Shown here piece after piece: positions 9,001 to 20,000 of a stretch of DNA of 32,360 bases. The stretch is from an uncultured Prevotella sp. GTDB taxonomy: Bacteria > Bacteroidota > Bacteroidia > Bacteroidales > Bacteroidaceae. Under the pieces are notes generated by a model that saw nothing but the letters and a program-made list of their open reading frames with translations, did no database searches and had not been told where the DNA came from. The DNA is taken from NCBI GenBank assembly GCA_946614175.1, contig CAMOGP010000005.1, positions 1 through 32,360 of the forward strand, in the 5' to 3' direction. Position 1 is the stretch's first letter; every line of letters begins with the position of its first letter. A program made the translations under genes and the position numbers.

Positions 9001-9630
9001 ATGGGAATATTTTCAAATTTATTCGGTCGTAAGTCGGCCGATAGCGAACAAAAAGTGGGTGGTATGGAGGATTTCATGACCCTTATTCGAGTATATTTTC
9101 AGGCTGTGATTGCTGCAGATCTTGGTATCACTAATCTGAATGCACTGCCTGATTTGCGCGTGTTTAAGGTAACGTTGCGTGTGCCAACACAAGGTGGAAA
9201 ACTTGGGATTGGCGAAAAGGCGCGTTGTAAGAAAATGTTGAAGGAACTCTATGAGATGGAGGATGACTTCTTTAAAGAGATTGACCAAAGCATTCGTCAT
9301 CGCTGTAAGAAAATTCAGGATGTGCAGGGATACTTAATGCAGTTCCAGACTTATGTGCAGGATGTGATGATGTTGTCGGGTAATCTGATGAAATTCAAAC
9401 TTCGTCTTCCTAGTTTCTTTAAGGGGGCAATCCGTACTGCAACGGAAAAGACCGTTCATGACATCTTTACAAAGAATGATTATAAAGATGCCAGCGTGCT
9501 GAAAACAGTGGTTTCAGTACGTGAACTTGACAAGCGTCTCGGGTTCTCAGAGAAATGGACCACGGACTTCGTATACCGTGTCGTGATGCTTGCAAAGAAG
9601 GAAAAGCAGCCTCAAACTGATACAAAATAA
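9001..9630 (+). CDS. Conserved hypothetical protein
   Basis: 209 aa ORF with its own -7 box; no domain recognised. N-terminus MGIFSNLFGRK is short and amphipathic. Confidence 0.75.
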   Translation: MGIFSNLFGRKSADSEQKVGGMEDFMTLIRVYFQAVIAADLGITNLNALPDLRVFKVTLRVPTQGGKLGIGEKARCKKMLKELYEMEDDFFKEIDQSIRHRCKKIQDVQGYLMQFQTYVQDVMMLSGNLMKFKLRLPSFFKGAIRTATEKTVHDIFTKNDYKDASVLKTVVSVRELDKRLGFSEKWTTDFVYRVVMLAKKEKQPQTDTK

Positions 9631-9709
9631 TTAATAAATATTAAATATCTTTCAAAATGGTAGGCAAATTAACTGATTTTGTCTACTTTTGTGAAATAAA
9701 AGAGTAGTT

Positions 9710-10009
9710 ATGGCCCAGAATGAAAAAGTTTTAGCCAACTTCCAAACCCGCATCCGGCAAATGATTCTTCGGTTCCAGGAACTGAAGAAGGAAAATGCCG
9801 ACTTATATGCAATGGTTGAGGAGGGCGAGCAGCGTATCAGGCAGCTCGAGGAGAAACTGGCTCAGCAGGAGCGTGACTACCAGTCGTTGAAAATGGCACG
9901 CATGATGGAAATCACTGATGGTGACTTGGATGGCGCTAAGGCCAGGGTGGCTAAGTTGATCAGAGATGTGAACAAATGTATTGACGTGCTGAGCGATGAA
10001 AACGATTAA
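9710..10009 (+). CDS. Small coiled-coil protein upstream of zapA (possible cell-division coiled-coil partner)
   Basis: 99 aa, heptad-rich (LKKENADLYAMVEEGEQRIRQLEEKLAQQERDYQSLK); 14 bp upstream of zapA; -7 box TACTTTTG at 9684-9691. Confidence 0.75.
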   Translation: MAQNEKVLANFQTRIRQMILRFQELKKENADLYAMVEEGEQRIRQLEEKLAQQERDYQSLKMARMMEITDGDLDGAKARVAKLIRDVNKCIDVLSDEND

Positions 10010-10023
10010 CTGACGAGAGGAAT

Positions 10024-10329
10024 ATGGCAGAGGAAGACAAACTCAATATAACGTTGCACGTCTATGATGAAGATATTCCAATGATTCTTCATAATCGTGA
10101 AGATGAGGAGTACTATCGTGCAGCAGCCAAACTCATCACTGAGCGCTATGGAGCCTATGCACAGGTTTACAAAGGGCGCAAGAGTGATCATACTATTGCG
10201 TTGATGACGCTTATAGAGATAGCATTGCGCTATGAAAAGGAGTTGGGCAAAAATGATACTGCACCATATGATAATATTCTCGCTCAGTTGATTTCGGAAG
10301 TTGAAGAAGCGTTGAAAAGTGATAAATGA
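10024..10329 (+). CDS. zapA: Cell division protein ZapA
   Basis: LNITLHVYDEDIPMILHNREDEEYYRAAAKLITERYGAYAQVYKG resembles Bacteroidetes ZapA; located next to rny. Confidence 0.8.
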   Translation: MAEEDKLNITLHVYDEDIPMILHNREDEEYYRAAAKLITERYGAYAQVYKGRKSDHTIALMTLIEIALRYEKELGKNDTAPYDNILAQLISEVEEALKSDK

Positions 10330-10389
10330 TACTTTAGCATTCGCTTTGAGAGAATATTAACAATCTAAATATATATATTATAATTAACT

Positions 10390-11934
10390 ATGGTGGATTT
10401 AATTTTTGTGGTATTAATAGCCGTAGCAACTTTCATTATCGGAGGCTTGTGCGGATATTTTATTTTCCTTAAGGTCCTCAAGGGAAAATACAATACGATG
10501 GTCGATTCGGCTAATAAGGAGGCTGAGGTCATCAAAGAGAAAAAGCTGTTGGAGGTCAAGGAGAAATTCCTCAATAAAAAGAGTGAGCTTGAGAAAGAAG
10601 TACAGCAGCGTAACCAGCACATCCAGCAGAGTGAGAATCGCCTGAAACAACGTGAGATTTCATTGAACCAGCGCCAAGAGGAACTGGGACGTCGTAAGAA
10701 CGACCTTGATAACCAGCAGCAGCGTATTGACAATGAGAAGAAGGCTATGGCCCTGAAGCAGGATGAACTGGGTAAAATGCAGCAGAAAGAGCGTGAGAAG
10801 TTGGAGGAACTCTCTGGACTGAGCGCAGAGGAGGCAAAGAACCGTTTGGTAGAGGCAATGAAGGACGAGGCCCGCACCGATGCTGCTGCCTATGTGAATG
10901 AAATTATGGATGAGGCAAAGTTGAATGCGAATGCTCAGGCAAAGAAAATCGTGATTCAGACCATTCAGCGTGTTGCTACAGAAACAGCCATTGAGAACAG
11001 TGTGTCTGTATTCCATATTGATAACGATGATGTTAAAGGTCGTGTAATTGGTCGTGAGGGTAGAAATATCCGTGCGCTGGAGGCTGCCTGTGGTGTGGAA
11101 ATCGTGGTTGATGATACTCCCGAGGCCATCGTTATCAGTGGTTTCGATCCAGTGCGTCGTGAGGTGTGCCGTTTGGCGCTCCATCAGTTGGTGAGCGATG
11201 GTCGTATTCATCCTGCGCGTATTGAGGAGGTTGTGGCAAAGGTTAAGAAACAGTTGGATAATGAGATTATCGAGACTGGTAAACGTACAGCTATCGATTT
11301 GGGTATCCACGGTCTGCATCCAGAATTGGTTCGTATCATTGGTAAGATGAAATATCGTTCAAGTTATGGTCAGAACCTGTTACAGCATGCTCGTGAGACC
11401 GCTAATCTCTGCGCTGTGATGGCATCAGAACTTGGCTTGAATCCAAAGAAGGCAAAGCGTGCTGGTCTGTTGCATGATATTGGTAAGGTGCCCGATGAAG
11501 AGAGTGAGATGCCTCACGCACTCTATGGTGCAAAGATTGCCGAGAAATATAAGGAAAAACCTGATATCTGCAATGCTATTGGCGCTCACCACGATGAGAT
11601 GGAGATGCAGACATTGTTGGCTCCTATCGTACAGGTTTGTGACGCTATTAGTGGTGCTCGTCCAGGTGCTCGTCGTGAAATTGTAGAGGCTTATATCAAG
11701 CGCTTGAACGACCTCGAGGCGATCGCTATGAGCTATCCGGGTGTTACCAAGACCTACGCTATCCAGGCTGGTCGTGAGCTTCGTGTGATTGTCGGTGCCG
11801 ACAAGATGGACGACGCAGAGACTGAAGCACTGAGCGGAGAGATTGCTACAAAGATTCAGAATGAGATGACCTATCCCGGTCAGGTGAAGATTACCGTGAT
11901 TCGCGAGACTAGATCTGTAGCTTATGCGAAATAA
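10390..11934 (+). CDS. rny: Ribonuclease Y
   Basis: N-terminal TM, coiled coil, KH region ([42 protein letters not shown]), HD motif LLHDIGKV. Confidence 0.96.
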   Translation: MVDLIFVVLIAVATFIIGGLCGYFIFLKVLKGKYNTMVDSANKEAEVIKEKKLLEVKEKFLNKKSELEKEVQQRNQHIQQSENRLKQREISLNQRQEELGRRKNDLDNQQQRIDNEKKAMALKQDELGKMQQKEREKLEELSGLSAEEAKNRLVEAMKDEARTDAAAYVNEIMDEAKLNANAQAKKIVIQTIQRVATETAIENSVSVFHIDNDDVKGRVIGREGRNIRALEAACGVEIVVDDTPEAIVISGFDPVRREVCRLALHQLVSDGRIHPARIEEVVAKVKKQLDNEIIETGKRTAIDLGIHGLHPELVRIIGKMKYRSSYGQNLLQHARETANLCAVMASELGLNPKKAKRAGLLHDIGKVPDEESEMPHALYGAKIAEKYKEKPDICNAIGAHHDEMEMQTLLAPIVQVCDAISGARPGARREIVEAYIKRLNDLEAIAMSYPGVTKTYAIQAGRELRVIVGADKMDDAETEALSGEIATKIQNEMTYPGQVKITVIRETRSVAYAK

Positions 11935-11960
11935 TCTGGTTTGACGCATAATCAGAAAAA

Positions 11961-12003
11961 AAACTACCGCATACCTGAATTCAGGAAGGCGGTAGTTTTT
12001 TTA
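11961..12003. terminator. Bidirectional intrinsic terminator between rny and DUF1573
   Basis: AAACTACCGC...GCGGTAGTTT with inner palindrome CCTGAATTCAGG; A and T runs on the two sides. Confidence 0.85.
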
Positions 12004-12032
12004 CGCTTTTATTATCTTAACCTATTTCTTTC

Positions 12033-12422
12033 TTATTTGGCTTCTTCCATATCACCTTCAATATAGAGCCGGGTCATTTCCGTGACTCCATTGGTGCGTA
12101 CGGTGATTGACTTCTTGAAGTGTCCGGGAAACTTACCTGTACCGTTATAGGTTACGGTAATCTCACCCTTTTCGCCTGGCTGGATGGGCTTCTTGGTGTA
12201 TTCGGGTACCGTGCATCCGCAAGAAGCAATAGCTTGGTTGATTACTAACGGCGTTTCGCCGATGTTCTGAAAGGCAAAAGTGCAAGTGACGATAGGATCC
12301 TTCTCCGAGAATTTCCCGAAGTTGTGGGTTAGCTTGTCAAACTTGATTTCAGCCTTTTTCTGCGCCATTGCGAAAGTCATTCCGCAAATGAGCATCATAG
12401 TGATAAGCAATACTTTTTTCAT
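12033..12422 (-). CDS. DUF1573 domain-containing secreted protein
   Basis: Signal peptide; FDKLTHNFGKFSEKDPIVTCTFAFQNIGETPLVINQAIASCGCTVPEYTKKPIQPGEKGEITVTYN is typical of DUF1573. Confidence 0.9.
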   Translation of the reverse strand: MKKVLLITMMLICGMTFAMAQKKAEIKFDKLTHNFGKFSEKDPIVTCTFAFQNIGETPLVINQAIASCGCTVPEYTKKPIQPGEKGEITVTYNGTGKFPGHFKKSITVRTNGVTEMTRLYIEGDMEEAK

Positions 12423-12443
12423 GAGTTAATCGTCTTTAGTTAT

Positions 12444-13595
12444 TTATTTGACGTTATTCTTCTGTAAAAGTTTAAAATACTCCGTAGCACCCAACAGAAA
12501 ACAGCCTGTGCCGTAGTCTTCAAAATCGGGTACCTTGGTATAGCTCAGGGGCTGTCCGGCAGAGGGGTCTTTGCCTGTGCCTTGCATCCAACCCAGGAAA
12601 CCGTCTTGATGAACAGCATCGCGCACCATAGCCGACCAGGCTTTGTCGCATACGGGACTATAGGTCTTTGTCTTTAAATAACCTTTCTGAATGCCCCATG
12701 CCATACCATATAGAAACAGGGCTGTACCACTGGTCTCGGGCATCTCGTAGTTGCTTGATACCAGACTGGGGTTCCAGAAGCCATCTTCACGTTGGCATTT
12801 GCGCAGGCCTTCACTCATCATAATGAAGTCCTTCTTCAATTCTTTGTATTCTTTTGACTTCTCGGGCAACAGGTTCATACAGCGTACAAGGGCAGCATAT
12901 ACCCAGCCGTTACCACGGCTCCAGTAGCAGTCCTTGCCGTCGGGCTCCTTGTAGGGCGGTACGTAATCGGCATCACGCCACCACAGTCCGTCTTTAATAT
13001 TAAACAGACCACCGCCACATTCGTTTCTGCTCCAACGGTACATCTTCATGCCGTGGTCCAGATATTTTTTTTCACCAGTCTCTTTATACATCTGCATATA
13101 TAGTGGCATTGCCATCTGTATGGCATCAATCCATGTCCACCAGCCATAGAGGCTTTGATTTTTCTTATTGACCGTGAGCATTTGGTAGTCAAGGTTTTCA
13201 CGGATATATCTTATCTGTTCTGCCTTGTCTTTTTTGCTATATGGCAACAGCTCGATGTAGGTCTGTCCACAGCACTGGTCGTCAGCATCGCATGTATTTA
13301 CACCGTTTCTAGGACTCCATTTGTGGAAGTCGGCCCAAGTCATAGCATAGTCAATATAGCGCTGCTGTGGGTCTATCTGTTGCAATGCCATCAATCCCTC
13401 ATAATAGACGGCACGTGTCCATAGGTTTGACGGACGAACCTTCTTGACATTGGTTGGTACTGTGGGGTCGGCATATTTCGCCATGAAATAGTCGTTGGCC
13501 TTTCGTGTTACGTTCAGTACGTCGTTAGCTGTTGTTTGTGCAATGACTCCTATTGTCATCAACGTAGCCATCATTAATGTAGATAGTCTTTTCAT
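12444..13595 (-). CDS. GH105 family protein (unsaturated rhamnogalacturonyl hydrolase-like)
   Basis: MKRLSTLMMATLMTIGVIAQ signal peptide; WTWIDAIQMAMPLY, WSRGNGWVYAALVRCMN and DGFWNPSL motifs. Start set at ATG 13595. Confidence 0.88.
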   Translation of the reverse strand: MKRLSTLMMATLMTIGVIAQTTANDVLNVTRKANDYFMAKYADPTVPTNVKKVRPSNLWTRAVYYEGLMALQQIDPQQRYIDYAMTWADFHKWSPRNGVNTCDADDQCCGQTYIELLPYSKKDKAEQIRYIRENLDYQMLTVNKKNQSLYGWWTWIDAIQMAMPLYMQMYKETGEKKYLDHGMKMYRWSRNECGGGLFNIKDGLWWRDADYVPPYKEPDGKDCYWSRGNGWVYAALVRCMNLLPEKSKEYKELKKDFIMMSEGLRKCQREDGFWNPSLVSSNYEMPETSGTALFLYGMAWGIQKGYLKTKTYSPVCDKAWSAMVRDAVHQDGFLGWMQGTGKDPSAGQPLSYTKVPDFEDYGTGCFLLGATEYFKLLQKNNVK

Positions 13596-13622
13596 TGTAG
13601 TCTTTAGTTTCGTTTTTGGGTG

Positions 13623-13654
13623 CAAAGATACGAATAAGTGTGAGAAAAAACAAA
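13623..13654 (-). promoter_or_regulatory. Promoter for GH105-DUF1573 (TATCTTTG, 20-bp spacer, TTTG on the minus strand)
   Basis: CAAAGATA at 13623-13630 and CAAA at 13651-13654 on the plus strand. Confidence 0.6.
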
Positions 13655-13744
13655 TAAATTATGAAAAGAAAACAAATTTCTTTTTGCGTTTCGCTATCTT
13701 ATTTGTACCTTTGCATCTCGAAAGTAAAAACATATCATATAAAG

Positions 13745-15505
13745 ATGTATAGAACTAAGACTTGTGGTGAGTTGCGACTCACCGATGCCGGCAATGAGGT
13801 GAAACTCGCCGGTTGGGTTCAGCGCACACGTAAAATGGGCGGTATGACCTTCGTTGATTTGCGCGACCGTTATGGAATCACACAGTTGGTGTTTGACGAG
13901 TCAAAGGATGCTGCACTTTGTGAACGTGCCAATAAGTTGGGCCGTGAGTTCTGTATCCAGGTCGTTGGTACAGTGAGCGAGCGTCAGTCAAAAAACCCTA
14001 AAATGCCTACAGGCGATATTGAAATATTGGTTTCTGCACTGAATGTGCTGAGTGAGAGTCTTACACCTCCGTTTACGATTGAGGATCAGACTGATGGCGG
14101 TGATGATATCCGCATGAAGTATCGCTATCTGGATTTGCGTCGTTCAGTTGTGCGTAAGAATTTGGAACTGCGTCATAAGATGACCATCTTGATTCGCAAT
14201 TTCCTTGATGCGCAGAACTTTATTGAGGTTGAGACGCCTATCCTTATTGGTTCTACTCCCGAGGGTGCTCGCGATTTCGTTGTACCCAGTCGTATGAATC
14301 CTGGTCAGTTCTATGCACTGCCCCAGAGTCCACAGACTTTGAAGCAGTTGTTGATGGTTTCTGGTTTCGATCGTTATTTCCAGATTGCCAAGTGTTTCCG
14401 TGATGAAGACTTGCGCGCTGACCGTCAGCCTGAGTTCACCCAGATTGACTGTGAGATGTCTTTTGTGGAGCAGGAGGATGTGCTTCAGATTTTTGAGGAC
14501 TTGGCTCGTCATCTTTTCAAAGAGATTCGTGGTATCGAACTGCCAGCCTTGCAACGTATGACGTGGCATGAGGCTATGCGTCGTTTTGGTTCTGACAAAC
14601 CTGACCTTCGTTTTGGCATGGAGTTCGTGGAGCTGATGGACGTACTGAAAGGCACTGGTTCTTTCCCCGTATTTAATGAAGCCAACTATATTGGAGGTAT
14701 CTGTGTGCCAGGTGCTGCTGATTATACCCGTAAGCAGCTCGACCAGCTCACTGAGTTCGTGAAGCGTCCTCAGGTCGGTGCCAAGGGTTTGGTATATGTA
14801 AAATTCAATGCTGATGGCACAGTGAAGTCATCTGTCGATAAATTCTATGAGCCCGAAGTGTGGCAGAAGGTCAAAGAGGCTATGGGGGCCAAGGATGGTG
14901 ATCTCGTGCTGATTCTCTCTGGCGATAATGCCAACAAAACGCGTGTGCAACTTTGTACGCTGCGCCTGGAGATGGGTGATCGTCTGGGACTGCGTGATAA
15001 GGATAAGTTTGTGTGTTTGTGGATTGTGGACTTCCCCTTGTTCGAATGGAGTGACGAGGAACAGCGTCTGATGGCTACCCATCACCCATTCACGATGCCA
15101 AACCCCGACGATATTCCTTTGCTTGACACCGATCCAGCCAAGGTTCGTGCCGTGGCTTATGATTTTGTATGTAATGGTGTAGAGGTAGGCGGTGGCTCTT
15201 TGCGTATCCATGATGGTAAACTACAGGAAAAGATGTTCCAAATTTTGGGCTTCACTCCTGAGCGAGCAATGGCTCAGTTTGGCTTCCTCATTAATGCCTT
15301 TAAATACGGTGCACCTCCTCATGCTGGTCTGGCCTTCGGTCTTGACCGTTTCGTTTCGCTGATGGCAGGTCTTGATAGTATTCGTGACTGTATCGCCTTC
15401 CCGAAGAATAATTCAGGACGTGATGTGATGCTTGATGCTCCAGGTGAACTCGACCCCAAACAGTTAGAAGAACTTCAGCTAAAAGTTGACCTGAGTCAAG
15501 AATAA
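13745..15505 (+). CDS. aspS: Aspartyl-tRNA synthetase
   Basis: [95 protein letters not shown] at 13706-13713 excludes the longer start. Confidence 0.97.
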   Translation: MYRTKTCGELRLTDAGNEVKLAGWVQRTRKMGGMTFVDLRDRYGITQLVFDESKDAALCERANKLGREFCIQVVGTVSERQSKNPKMPTGDIEILVSALNVLSESLTPPFTIEDQTDGGDDIRMKYRYLDLRRSVVRKNLELRHKMTILIRNFLDAQNFIEVETPILIGSTPEGARDFVVPSRMNPGQFYALPQSPQTLKQLLMVSGFDRYFQIAKCFRDEDLRADRQPEFTQIDCEMSFVEQEDVLQIFEDLARHLFKEIRGIELPALQRMTWHEAMRRFGSDKPDLRFGMEFVELMDVLKGTGSFPVFNEANYIGGICVPGAADYTRKQLDQLTEFVKRPQVGAKGLVYVKFNADGTVKSSVDKFYEPEVWQKVKEAMGAKDGDLVLILSGDNANKTRVQLCTLRLEMGDRLGLRDKDKFVCLWIVDFPLFEWSDEEQRLMATHHPFTMPNPDDIPLLDTDPAKVRAVAYDFVCNGVEVGGGSLRIHDGKLQEKMFQILGFTPERAMAQFGFLINAFKYGAPPHAGLAFGLDRFVSLMAGLDSIRDCIAFPKNNSGRDVMLDAPGELDPKQLEELQLKVDLSQE

Positions 15506-15560
15506 TTAACATATTGATAGAAACTTCTGGTATATAGTTAGTTTTCTTAACGAAAAAGCT

Positions 15561-15568
15561 TAATTTTG
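15561..15568 (+). promoter_or_regulatory. -7 box TAATTTTG upstream of the Lys/Ala-tailed winged-helix gene
   Basis: Exact TAnnTTTG match. Confidence 0.45.
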
Positions 15569-15616
15569 CTGTCGAATTGGTAAATCAAATTCAATAGACT
15601 TAATTTTATAACTATT

Positions 15617-15928
15617 ATGGCAGAAAAGAAAGCTACTACAAAGAAGGCTGCTGAAACGAAGGAAGTTAAGGCTTCCGCAGCTAAGAAGGCAACTGCAACC
15701 AAAAAAGCCGTAGTGAAGGCTGAAGTTACAGCTGTTAACGCTGAGAACATTGGTTTCAAGGCAGGAGATGTTTATCAGGCTCTGGCAGCAGCGCAGAAGG
15801 CACTCAATGTAAAGGAGATTGCCAAGGCTGCAAAGATTTCAGAAGAAGAGACTCTGCTCGGTCTCGGTTGGTTGTTCAAGGAGGGTAAACTCCTGAGCAC
15901 AGAGGACAACAAGATTGTTCTGGCTTAA
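15617..15928 (+). CDS. Winged-helix (DUF2582-like) protein with Lys/Ala-rich N-terminal tail
   Basis: MAEKKATTKKAAETKEVKASAAKKATATKKAVVKAE tail, then GDVYQALAAAQKALNVKEIAKAAKISEEETLLGLGWLFKEGKL. Confidence 0.8.
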   Translation: MAEKKATTKKAAETKEVKASAAKKATATKKAVVKAEVTAVNAENIGFKAGDVYQALAAAQKALNVKEIAKAAKISEEETLLGLGWLFKEGKLLSTEDNKIVLA

Positions 15929-15954
15929 AAGGCGAGTAGGTTAATCAATAAGAA

Positions 15955-15988
15955 AAGGTCGGTAAGCACTGTATTACCGACCTTTTTT
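15955..15988 (+). terminator. Intrinsic terminator hairpin immediately 5' of the 15996 ORF
   Basis: AAGGTCGGTAA-GCACTGTA-TTACCGACCTT then TTTT. Confidence 0.85.
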
Positions 15989-15995
15989 AGCGAAA

Positions 15996-16340
15996 ATGGT
16001 GTACGAACAACAGATATTGCATATACTATCAGAAGTAGGTGAGCGTGGCATTAGTGTGTCACTGCTGGCAAAACATGTATATAACCTAAACTGTACTTTA
16101 TTTTATCAGCCTGATCTTCAAGAGATAAAGCAGTTCGTGCAGCAGTATCTGTTGAAAAATTCAAAATCTTCTCTTTCGTTGATTGAAAGTACGGGGCGTC
16201 GTGGCTATTATCGTCTGAACACACAGAATAATGCCGATGCGCGTCAGTTGATGCTTGTGTTTCGTGAGGAAGAGATAGAAGTGGAGAGAGTAGAGGAAGA
16301 AACACCCCAGCAGGATCTCTCACTTAGTCTGTTTGACTAA
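15996..16340 (+). CDS. Winged-helix-like conserved hypothetical protein with C-terminal SLSLF motif
   Basis: 114 aa; helix-turn-helix-like N-terminus followed by RRGYYRLN wing-like strand; ends QQDLSLSLFD. Confidence 0.7.
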   Translation: MVYEQQILHILSEVGERGISVSLLAKHVYNLNCTLFYQPDLQEIKQFVQQYLLKNSKSSLSLIESTGRRGYYRLNTQNNADARQLMLVFREEEIEVERVEEETPQQDLSLSLFD

Positions 16341-16342
16341 GA

Positions 16343-16957
16343 TTAGTTGCTTTCTGAATCTATTTTTTTGATTATTCTTGCGGGAACGCCGCCAACAACG
16401 GTGTTCGCAGGCACGTCGGTAGTCACTACTGCACCAGCTGCAACCACAGCGTGTTGACCTATTGTGACTCCTGGCAGAATTACAGCATTAGCACCAATCC
16501 ACACGTCATCCTCTATTGTTACATGTTTTGTGGAGATGCTTTGCTCATCTATTCGTTTAGTTGTGTCGCTGAAATTATGGTTCAGTGCTGTCACTGTAAT
16601 GCCTTGTGCTAGATTTACGTGATCGCCAATGGTCACGGGACCTATAATCGTGTTGTGGATACCTATGCGTGTATGGTCGCCAATGATAACATCTCCTACG
16701 GCATTATTGATGCAGGAATAAGACTCAATCACGCTGTTATGTCCCAAAGAGAAAAATCTATAGGGTGGGGTGTCCATGCGTACGGACCAATATATTTTTG
16801 ATTCCCGTCCGCGCTCTTGATAGAGTGGGGCCAATAGACGAATATACCATCGTGGTCGCGCATCACGTTGGTTCATAATCAGATAGTCAATCCACTTTTT
16901 AAGTCGCGGGTTGGCTTTTAGACGTTGTCTGATATCTTCTTTATTCTTCGTTACCAT
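16343..16957 (-). CDS. Acyltransferase of the left-handed beta-helix (hexapeptide repeat) family, O-acetyltransferase-like
   Basis: Hexapeptide repeats: [82 protein letters not shown]. Start set at ATG 16957. Confidence 0.9.
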   Translation of the reverse strand: MVTKNKEDIRQRLKANPRLKKWIDYLIMNQRDARPRWYIRLLAPLYQERGRESKIYWSVRMDTPPYRFFSLGHNSVIESYSCINNAVGDVIIGDHTRIGIHNTIIGPVTIGDHVNLAQGITVTALNHNFSDTTKRIDEQSISTKHVTIEDDVWIGANAVILPGVTIGQHAVVAAGAVVTTDVPANTVVGGVPARIIKKIDSESN

Positions 16958-16971
16958 AGACTGATTTGATG

Positions 16972-17020
16972 CAAAAATACGTAGAATATTCGAGAATCCC
17001 AAATTTTTTTTCTAATTTTG
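16972..17020. promoter_or_regulatory. Divergent promoters for the acyltransferase (minus TATTTTTG, 16972-16979) and mfd (plus TAATTTTG, 17013-17020)
   Basis: Both TAnnTTTG boxes lie in the 78-bp intergenic region; minus -33 CAAA at 17000-17003 with a 20-bp spacer. Confidence 0.5.
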
Positions 17021-17035
17021 CAGAAAATATTGAAA

Positions 17036-20000
17036 ATGAATATTCAGGAACTACAAAAACTATACGCCAATCATCCTCAGGTGATAGCCTTATCAAAAGC
17101 TATAGGGAAGTCTTCATTGAAAACAGTGTCCCTTGATGGTCTCTTGGCTTCTTCTGCTCCGTTGGCCTTTAGCGCTCTGTCGCTGAAGGTATCGGTTCGC
17201 TTGCTGTTTGTCATGCAGGATGCCGAGGAGGCTGGATACTTCTATCACGACCTCTGCCAGGTAATGGGTGACAAGCAGGTGCTTTTCTTTCCTTCCAGTT
17301 ATAAGCGTGCTATCAAGTATGGTCAGAAAGACCCTGCCAGCGAGATTCTTCGTACGGAGGTATTGTCTCAGATGATGCATCACGACTTGCTATATATCGT
17401 GACCTACCCTGAGGCACTTGCGGAAATGGTGGTGACACGTAAGCAGTTGGATGCCCGTCGACTGACTCTTGAACAGGATCAGACTGTCAGTGTGGATGAT
17501 ATTTGTAAGACCTTGCGTGAGTTTGGCTTTCGCGAGGTTGACTATGTCTATGAGCCGGGTCAGTTTGCTTTGCGTGGATCTATCCTAGATGTTTATTCGT
17601 ATAGTCATGAGTTTCCCTTTCGTATAGATTTCTTTGGTGATGATATTGACTCCATCCGCACCTTTGAGGTGGAAAACCAGTTGTCCAAGGAACGGTGTGA
17701 TCATGTGGACATAGTACCAGAACTGACAGCTGAAGAGGAGAAAGAGTCTATCTTGAAATTCTTGCCGGAAGATACGCTGCTGGTAACAAAAGATATACAG
17801 TTTGTTCGCGAGTCCATAGAGCGCACCTATCAGGAAGGTTTCTCACAACAGGCTATGCAGGAACGTATGGCCGAGGCAACAGAGATGGAACAGCGCCAGA
17901 TAGAGAAGGAGATGCGTCGTGATAGTCAGATTATCACGGGTTCGCAATTTGCTCTCGATGCCGAACCGTTCCGAAAGATTCTGTTAAAAGACGAGAAAGC
18001 ATCTGCAGTTATCCGTTTCAATATTAAGCCCCAACCTCTTTTTCATAAGAATTTTGAACTGTTGACGCAGACCCTGGAGGATTATCTGTTGCAGGGATTT
18101 AAACTCTATATTTTAGCGGACAGTGCCAAACAGCAAGAACGTCTGAAGGACATCTTTACTGAGATGAAACAGGGTGTTGACTTTATCCCTGTAGATAAAA
18201 CGCTGCATGAGGGTTTTGTAGATGTTGATGGGCGTCTATGCCTGTTCACTGATCACCAGATATTCGATCGTTTTCATAAGTATAACCTCAAGAGTGATAA
18301 GGCTCGTAGCGGCAAGGTCGCTCTTACGCTGAAAGAGATTCAGCAGTTTGAGGTTGGTGACTATGTGGTACATGTAGACCACGGTATCGGAAAATTCGGT
18401 GGACTGGTTAGAATGCCGTTGCAGGATGGCGGCTTTCAGGAAATGATTAAAATCATCTATCAGCGTGGTGATGCTATCTATGTAAGTATCCATTCTTTAT
18501 ATAAGGTATCGAAATACAAATCGCAGGAAGATGGTCAACAGCCACGCATGTCGACTTTGGGCACAGGACAGTGGGAACGTCTCAAAGAGCGTACCAAGAA
18601 GCATATCAAGGATATTGCCCGTGACCTCATTAAACTCTATGCAGCCCGTCGACATCAGAAGGGATTTGCTTTCAGTCATGACACATATTTGCAGCATGAA
18701 CTAGAGGCATCGTTCCTCTACGAGGATACTCCTGACCAGCTCAAGGCAACTCAAGATGTCAAGGCTGACATGGAGATGCAGAAACCAATGGATCGACTGG
18801 TCTGTGGTGATGTAGGCTTTGGTAAAACGGAAGTTGCAGTTCGCGCTGCTTTTAAGGCTGCTGTCGATGGAAAGCAGGTTGCTGTGATGGTTCCCACTAC
18901 AGTATTGGCTTATCAGCATTATCGTACTTTTTTGGGGCGCCTGAAGAATATGCCTGTCAGGGTGGATTACCTGACGCGTGCCCGTACTACGAAACAGACC
19001 ACCGCTCTGCTGAAAGACCTTGAGGAGGGCAAGGTGGATATCCTTATTGGTACGCATAAGCTAATTAGTAAAAGTGTGAAGTTTAAGGATTTGGGACTTC
19101 TGATTATTGATGAGGAACAGAAGTTTGGCGTCTCAACAAAGGAAAAACTACGTCAGATGAAGACTAATGTTGATACACTTACGATGAGTGCTACTCCCAT
19201 TCCACGTACACTGCAGTTCTCGTTGGTAGGTGCTCGTGATCTCAGTGTTATCCAGACACCGCCTCCAAATCGTTATCCTATCCAGACAGAGATACATACA
19301 TTCTCGGCCGAAATCATTACTGATGCCATCAATTTTGAAATGAGTCGAAATGGGCAGGTCTATTTCGTGAATAATCGTATTAGTGATTTGACGCATATCG
19401 AGGAGATGATTCATAAGTATATCCCTGATTGTCGTGTAGCCATTGGTCACGGACAGATGAAACCAGAGGAATTGGAAAAAATTATTCTGGACTTCTCAAA
19501 TTATGACTATGATGTGCTGCTGTCTACGACTATCGTGGAAAATGGTATCGATATTCCCAATGCTAATACCATTATTATCAATAGTGCTCAGTATTTCGGC
19601 CTTAGTGACCTGCATCAGATGCGTGGCCGCGTAGGTCGTGGTAATCGTAAGGCGTTCTGTTACTTATTGGCACCGCCCTTGTCTGCTCTGCCTGTTGATA
19701 GCCGTCGCCGACTGGAAGCACTGGAGAATTTCTCTGACTTAGGCAGTGGTATCAATATCGCCATGCAGGATCTTGATATCCGTGGAGCGGGTAATCTACT
19801 TGGTGCCGAACAGAGTGGTTTTATCTCAGACTTAGGTTATGAGACCTATCAGAAGATATTGAATGAGGCAATGGCAGAGTTGAGAAATGAAGAGCAGGTT
19901 AGCCCCCAGACCGTCACGGAGAACGAACAGAATGGACAGCCCCAAGTGCAGCAGGATGCTATTTATTCTCCTTCCTCGCAGGGTGGCGCTTTTGGATGGG

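Noticed and set aside
10660-11319. 219-aa minus-strand ORF antisense to rny
   Set aside because: Shadow of the rny coding sequence; Leu/Thr/His-rich composition with no domain.
13661-13744. N-terminal extension of aspS ([12 protein letters not shown]...)
   Set aside because: It spans the promoter -7 box TACCTTTG (13706-13713); [10 protein letters not shown] at 13745 matches the normal AspRS start.
15041-15060. GTTCGAATGG resembling a tRNA T-arm
   Set aside because: Lies within the aspS coding sequence (LFEWSDEEQ) and no cloverleaf surrounds it.
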